8,801 bases of DNA. Origin: DASTYU01 sp035764655 (GTDB lineage: Bacteria > Chloroflexota > Limnocylindria > Limnocylindrales > CSP1-4). Under the pieces are notes generated by a model, which was not told the DNA's origin, made no database searches, and saw only the letters and a list, made by a program, of their open reading frames with translations. Location of the stretch: contig DASTYU010000268.1 in assembly GCA_035764655.1 (NCBI GenBank), forward strand, positions 1 through 8,801. The letters run 5' to 3'. This document shows, piece after piece, positions 5,822 through 8,801 of this stretch. The position numbers and the translations under genes are program-made. Each line of letters starts with the position of its first letter. Within the stretch, counting starts at the first letter, position 1.

Positions 5822-5880
5822 TTCCTTTCAGGCCGGTCCCGTGAGGCTGGCGTACCGGTCCCGTGAGGCCCGGAAGGAGG
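5822..5880 (+). promoter_or_regulatory. PyrR-type RNA leader: two tandem binding hairpins plus SD sequestration
   Basis: The 15-nt unit CCGGTCCCGTGAGGC occurs twice (5833-5847 and 5855-5869). It contains UCCnGnGAGG, the core of the PyrR anti-antiterminator binding loop of pyrimidine operons (consensus from memory: ARUCCNGNGAGGYU). Each copy can fold. Hairpin 1 (5832-5851) has a 5-bp lower stem with one G-U, a bulged U, CC/GG and a CGUGA loop. Hairpin 2 (5855-5873) has CCGG/CCGG, a U/C mismatch, then the same CC/GG and CGUGA loop. In addition UUCCUU (5822-5827) can pair with AAGGAG (5874-5879) of the Shine-Dalgarno, enclosing both hairpins in one junction. No terminator or antiterminator pair is evident, so control would be translational, as known for mycobacterial PyrR. 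The carbamoyl-phosphate synthase genes downstream fit uridine-nucleotide control. Confidence 0.8.
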
Positions 5881-5890
5881 CTGATCGACC

Positions 5891-5989
5891 GTGTCCAGGG
5901 TCATCGGCGGATCGTGCCGCCACGCCACCCACACCGACAGCCTCCGCGTTTCCTCGAACTTCCCGTCGGGAGCCCTCGTGCCCTCGTGA
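5891..5989 (+). CDS. 32-codon leader ORF overlapping the carA start
   Basis: GTG at 5891 lies 10 nt after the strong AGGAGG (5875-5880) that ends the PyrR-type leader. It is the start best placed to use that site, whereas the carA frame has no start codon well placed for it. The 32-codon frame (begins VSRVIGGSCRH, ends SGALVPS) has about 90% G or C at third positions; the carA frame over the same bases is much less biased, so this frame looks translated. Its TGA at 5987-5989 overlaps the carA GTG as GTGA, which suggests coupling. The peptide matches nothing I know and has no run of arginine or other obvious sensing residues. Alternatively, a one-base error or true frameshift near 5986 makes this the N-terminus of carA. 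Confidence 0.55.
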   Translation: MSRVIGGSCRHATHTDSLRVSSNFPSGALVPS

Positions 5990-7134
5990 TCACGCTGCCG
6001 CGCGTCCGACCCAGCGCCGTCGTCGATCCCCGGATCGGCGATCTGGGTCCGGCCTTGCTGGCGCTCGAGGACGGCACGATCTTCGGCGGCGTCGCATTCG
6101 GGGCGCCGATCGCGTCGGGCGGCGACCTCGTGGTCAACACCAGCCAGACCGGCTACCAGGAGGTCTGCACGGACCCGTCGTACGCCGGACAGGTCGTCGT
6201 GATGACGTATCCGCTGATCGGCAACTACGGACGCCTGATCGACGACGACCAGTCGCTCCGACCGTGGCTGCGCGGTCTCGTGGTGGCCAACGCGACCGCC
6301 GCGGTGCTCGACGATGCCCGCCAGCTCGCGTCGCTGCTGCGCTCGAACCACATCCCGGCAATCGCCGGTGTCGACACGCGCGCCCTGGCCCGCCACCTCC
6401 GGACGACCGGCTCGCTGCGCGGGATCCTGATGCCGCCGGGCGAGCTGGATGAAGCGGCCGCCGTCGCGGCCGCGCAGGCGGTGCCGCGCTGGGAGGACCA
6501 GGACTTCGTCGGCCAGGTGTCGCCGGGCTCGATCGCGGACGTCGGGGCTCCCGACGAAGACGGTCCGCTGGTCGCGATCGTCGACTACGGTCTCAAGTCG
6601 AACATCGTGCGCAGCATGCGGCGACGCGGCGCCCGCGTTCGGATCCTGCCCCACACGATCTCGACGTCGGTGGCGCTCGCGCCCGATATCGACGGCGTGA
6701 TCCTGTCGCCCGGTCCCGGCGATCCGGCCCGTCTCGATGGCCCGGTTGCGCTGGCACGAGCCGTGATCGAGGACGGCCGGCCGCTGCTCGGCATCTGCCT
6801 GGGCCACCAGATCGTGGCGCGCGCCGCCGGCGCCGAGACCGCCCGACTCCGGTTCGGCCATCACGGGGCGAACCATCCGGTCCGCGACGTGGACCACGGA
6901 CTCGTCCAGGTCACCGCCCAGAACCACGAGGTCCAGGTGGTCGGCGACTCGCTGCCGGTCGGCAGCGGATTCCACGTGAGCCAGGTCAACCTCAACGACG
7001 GATCGGTCGAGGGGTTGCGCCACGCAACCAAGCCCATCGAGACGGTCCAGTACCACCCGGAGGGGGCGCCTGGTCCACTCGACGCCCTGGCGGTCTTTGA
7101 CCGGTTCCTGGCCGCGTGTCGGGCGCGCGCATGA
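5986..7134 (+). CDS. carA: Carbamoyl-phosphate synthase small (glutaminase) subunit
   Basis: CarA releases ammonia from glutamine and passes it to CarB to make carbamoyl phosphate for pyrimidines and arginine, in the cytosol. From GTG 5986 the product is 382 residues, the usual family length. The N-terminal CPSase_sm_chain domain (about 20-150) shows ALLALEDGTIFGG, TSQTGYQEVCTDPSYAG and YPLIGNYG. The class I glutamine amidotransferase domain follows (about 195-378): VDYGLKSNIVRSM, LSPGPGDP, GICLGHQ with nucleophile Cys271, FGHHGANHPV and QYHPEGAPGPLDA with His357 and Glu359. The triad is intact; the last motif has Leu where His is common. Translation is probably coupled to the leader ORF by GTGA; only a distant GGGAG (13 nt) precedes this start. 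An in-frame GTG at 5863 would lie inside the PyrR motif and is unlikely. Confidence 0.95.
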   Translation: MITLPRVRPSAVVDPRIGDLGPALLALEDGTIFGGVAFGAPIASGGDLVVNTSQTGYQEVCTDPSYAGQVVVMTYPLIGNYGRLIDDDQSLRPWLRGLVVANATAAVLDDARQLASLLRSNHIPAIAGVDTRALARHLRTTGSLRGILMPPGELDEAAAVAAAQAVPRWEDQDFVGQVSPGSIADVGAPDEDGPLVAIVDYGLKSNIVRSMRRRGARVRILPHTISTSVALAPDIDGVILSPGPGDPARLDGPVALARAVIEDGRPLLGICLGHQIVARAAGAETARLRFGHHGANHPVRDVDHGLVQVTAQNHEVQVVGDSLPVGSGFHVSQVNLNDGSVEGLRHATKPIETVQYHPEGAPGPLDALAVFDRFLAACRARA

Positions 7135-7331
7135 GTCGTCTGGTCCCGCCCAACTTGCCTGCCATTCCCAGCGGGACTGGTAAGCGAGACTTCTTCGCAC
7201 GCGAGGCCCACCTCACCGATGCGGATAGCCGTTTCCGGCTAATCCTTCGCGTGCTCGAACCCAATTCGGCGGTCCGACCCTTCGTAACAGTCCGGAGGGG
7301 AATGTTTGCCAAGCTGGAGCCTCGACGGTGA
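7131..7331 (+). CDS. Possible 66-codon ORF bridging carA and carB
   Basis: The 193 nt between carA and carB are spanned by one open frame. Its ATG overlaps the carA stop (ATGA) and its TGA overlaps the carB GTG (GTGA). The predicted 66-residue protein is basic (begins MSRLVPPNLPAIPSG, ends MFAKLEPRR) and matches nothing I know. Against it, third-position GC is only about two thirds, well below the neighbouring genes, and a hairpin lies inside. An internal ATG at 7302, just after CCGGAGGGGA, could instead start a nine-codon peptide ending at the same stop. Either frame could keep ribosomes moving from carA to carB. Alternatively the stretch is plain spacer and the overlaps are chance. Confidence 0.35.
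   Translation: MSRLVPPNLPAIPSGTGKRDFFAREAHLTDADSRFRLILRVLEPNSAVRPFVTVRRGMFAKLEPRR
7223..7245 (+). repeat. Stem-loop in the carA-carB spacer
   Basis: GGATAGCCG pairs with CGGCTAATCC across a TTTC loop, giving 9 bp with one bulged A. No T-tract follows, so it is not an obvious terminator. It could stabilise or process the carAB transcript. Confidence 0.5.
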
Positions 7332-8801
7332 GCGCCGCCAAGCCGGCATCCGTCCTGATCCTCGGGTCGGGGCCGGTCGTCATCGGCCAGGCCGCCGAGT
7401 TCGATTACGCCGGCACACAGGCCTGCCGCGCCCTGCGCGCCGAGGGCGTCCGGACGATCCTGGTCAACTCGAACCCGGCCACGATCATGACCGACCCGCA
7501 GGTCGCCGACGCGATCTACCTCGAGCCGCTGACCGTCGAGGCGGTTGAGGCGGTGATCGCGCGCGAGCGACCCGATGGCGTCCTTGCCGGACTCGGCGGC
7601 CAGACCGCGCTCAATCTCGCGATGGCACTGTCCGAAGCAGGCGTCCTCGAGCGCCACGGCGTCCGCCTGCTCGGCACGCCGCTCGAGGCCATCCGCATGG
7701 CCGAGGACCGCGAAGCGTTTCGCGACCTGCTCGATCGCATCTCCCAGCCGTATGCGCCGAGCGCGATCGTGGAGGGGCCCACGTCCGCTGACCGGGAGCA
7801 GTCTGCCCGCGACGCCCTCCGCGAGATCGGCCTCCCCGCCATCGTCCGGCCCGCGTTCACCCTGGGCGGGACCGGTGGCGGCATCGTCGAGACCGAGGAC
7901 GCCTATTGGGAACGCATCCGCGCCGGCCTGCGGGCGAGCCCGATCGACCAGGTCATGGTGGAGCGCTGCCTCGTGGGCTGGCAGGAGGTCGAGTACGAGG
8001 TCATGCGCGATGCCGACGACACGTGCATCGCGGTGTGCTCGATGGAGAACGTCGACCCGCTCGGCATCCACACCGGCGACTCGATCGTCGTGGCGCCGGT
8101 GCAGACCCTTACGGACGCGGTCCACCAGCGGCTGCGCAGCGCCGCGCTCGCGATCATCCGCGCGCTCGGCGTCGAGGGCGGCTGTAACGTCCAGTTCGCG
8201 CTCTCGCCGGACTCGACCGAGTACGCAGTGATCGAAGTAAACCCGCGCGTGTCGCGGTCGTCGGCGCTGGCCTCGAAGGCGACCGGCTATCCGATCGCGC
8301 GGGTCGCGGCGAAGATCGCGGTCGGGCGGCGGCTCGACGAGATCACCAACGCGGTCACGGGCAAGACGACGGCCGCCTTCGAGCCGACGCTCGACTACTG
8401 CGTCGTCAAGATCCCGCGCTTCCCGTTCGACAAGTTCGGGACCGGCGACCGGGCGCTCGGGACCCAGATGAAGGCGACCGGCGAGGTCATGGCGATCGAC
8501 CGGTCGTTCGAGGGGGCGTTGCAGAAGGCGATCCGCTCGCTGGAGTTCCGAGGACGCAGCCTCCTCTGGGAAGACCCGTCGTGGAGCGGCCCGAGCGGCC
8601 TCGACGAGATCTGGCCGCTGATCGAGACCCCGAACGACATCCGTCTGTGGGCGCTGATGGCGGCCCTCCGCCGGGGCGTCAGCCGCGATGAGATCCAGCA
8701 GCGCTCCGGGATCGACCCGTTCTTCGTCCACAAGCTGGAGCGCCTCGCCAGCATGGAGCGCCGAATGCTCGGCGAGCCACTGAACCGGTCGCTGCTCTGG
8801 G
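7328..8801 (+). CDS. carB: Carbamoyl-phosphate synthase large subunit (C-terminal part beyond window)
   Basis: CarB makes carbamoyl phosphate from bicarbonate, ammonia (delivered by CarA) and two ATP. The first 491 codons are visible, less than half of the usual length of about 1,070 residues. GTG 7328 follows GGAG at 8 nt. The pre-ATP-grasp region shows LILGSGPVVIGQAAEFDYAG and NSNPATIMTDP, with Ala in place of the usual Cys in QACEFDY. The first ATP-grasp domain (about 128-340) shows RPAFTLGGTGGGI, GWQEVEYEVMRD, MENVDPLGIHTGDSIVVAP and VIEVNPRVSRSSALASKATG; Glu303 and Asn305 of EVNPR are metal/ATP ligands. GKTTAAFEPTLDYCVVKIPR and FDKFG follow, then the helical oligomerisation domain (about 420 onward, with SLLW at the edge). 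The second ATP-grasp and allosteric domains lie outside. It is co-transcribed with carA, probably under the same PyrR-type control. Confidence 0.96.
   Translation, partial: MSAAKPASVLILGSGPVVIGQAAEFDYAGTQACRALRAEGVRTILVNSNPATIMTDPQVADAIYLEPLTVEAVEAVIARERPDGVLAGLGGQTALNLAMALSEAGVLERHGVRLLGTPLEAIRMAEDREAFRDLLDRISQPYAPSAIVEGPTSADREQSARDALREIGLPAIVRPAFTLGGTGGGIVETEDAYWERIRAGLRASPIDQVMVERCLVGWQEVEYEVMRDADDTCIAVCSMENVDPLGIHTGDSIVVAPVQTLTDAVHQRLRSAALAIIRALGVEGGCNVQFALSPDSTEYAVIEVNPRVSRSSALASKATGYPIARVAAKIAVGRRLDEITNAVTGKTTAAFEPTLDYCVVKIPRFPFDKFGTGDRALGTQMKATGEVMAIDRSFEGALQKAIRSLEFRGRSLLWEDPSWSGPSGLDEIWPLIETPNDIRLWALMAALRRGVSRDEIQQRSGIDPFFVHKLERLASMERRMLGEPLNRSLLW

Noticed and set aside
5863..5985. 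An upstream in-frame GTG start for carA at 5863.
   Set aside because: It would start inside the second PyrR hairpin, before the Shine-Dalgarno, and the added 41 residues have poor third-position bias and no match to CarA N-termini.
4852..7200. A 782-codon open frame on the minus strand across the CBS end, lipoprotein gene and carA.
   Set aside because: It is antisense to clearly recognisable genes (carA, a lipoprotein with lipobox). It is Arg/Asp-rich with no domain, as expected when a high-GC coding strand removes stops from the opposite frame.
6992..8731. A 579-codon open frame on the minus strand across carA end and carB.
   Set aside because: It is antisense to carB, whose ATP-grasp motifs are unmistakable; the antisense product is low-complexity Arg/Asp/Gly sequence.
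1..8801. CRISPR arrays, insertion sequences or rRNA.
   Set aside because: No regularly spaced repeats, transposase genes, terminal inverted repeats or rRNA sequence were seen.

Overview
The window is GC-rich bacterial chromosome with very high GC at third codon positions in the genes I accept. Short 4-nt gene overlaps (ATGA/GTGA), strong GGGAGG/AGGAGG ribosome sites, a tRNA with an encoded CCA end, and a PyrR-type RNA leader in front of carAB fit a high-GC Gram-positive-like lineage. My best guess is Chloroflexota (for example Limnocylindria-like) or an actinobacterium. This is inferred from style only; no marker gene in the window fixes the taxon.

Region 1 (1-2659, minus strand) is a co-directional cluster. 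In transcription order it holds an SRPBCC-fold protein, a DUF2269-like four-helix membrane protein overlapping it by 4 nt, a single-domain cupin, and a secreted endonuclease/exonuclease/phosphatase-family protein that runs off the left edge. Region 2 (2660-2957) is a spacer with two hairpins, then a complete tRNA-Lys(CTT) gene with its own terminator. Region 3 (2975-4958) looks like an accessory insert at the tRNA 3' flank. It starts with the decayed C-terminus of a tyrosine integrase on the minus strand. Four plus-strand genes follow: a membrane-anchored DUF4760-like protein, two small unknown proteins, and a two-CBS-domain protein. Two of the three junctions between them are stop/start overlaps.

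Region 4 (5138-5762) is a lipoprotein gene with an Ala/Ser/Pro linker, closed by a strong hairpin. Region 5 (5806-8801) is the pyrimidine/arginine entry point: the small (carA) and large (carB, truncated by the window edge) subunits of carbamoyl-phosphate synthase. The carA leader carries two tandem copies of a PyrR-binding motif. An upstream UUCCUU can pair with the Shine-Dalgarno sequence around both hairpins. The SD serves a 32-codon leader ORF with coding-like composition whose stop overlaps the carA start. A possible 66-codon ORF bridges carA and carB with overlaps at both ends. I read this as PyrR-controlled translation of a leader ORF, passed on to carA (and perhaps carB) by coupling. 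The parts are visible in the sequence; the mechanism is inference.

The most interesting items are the PyrR leader with its overlapping leader ORF, and the integrase remnant plus unknown gene cassette beside tRNA-Lys.
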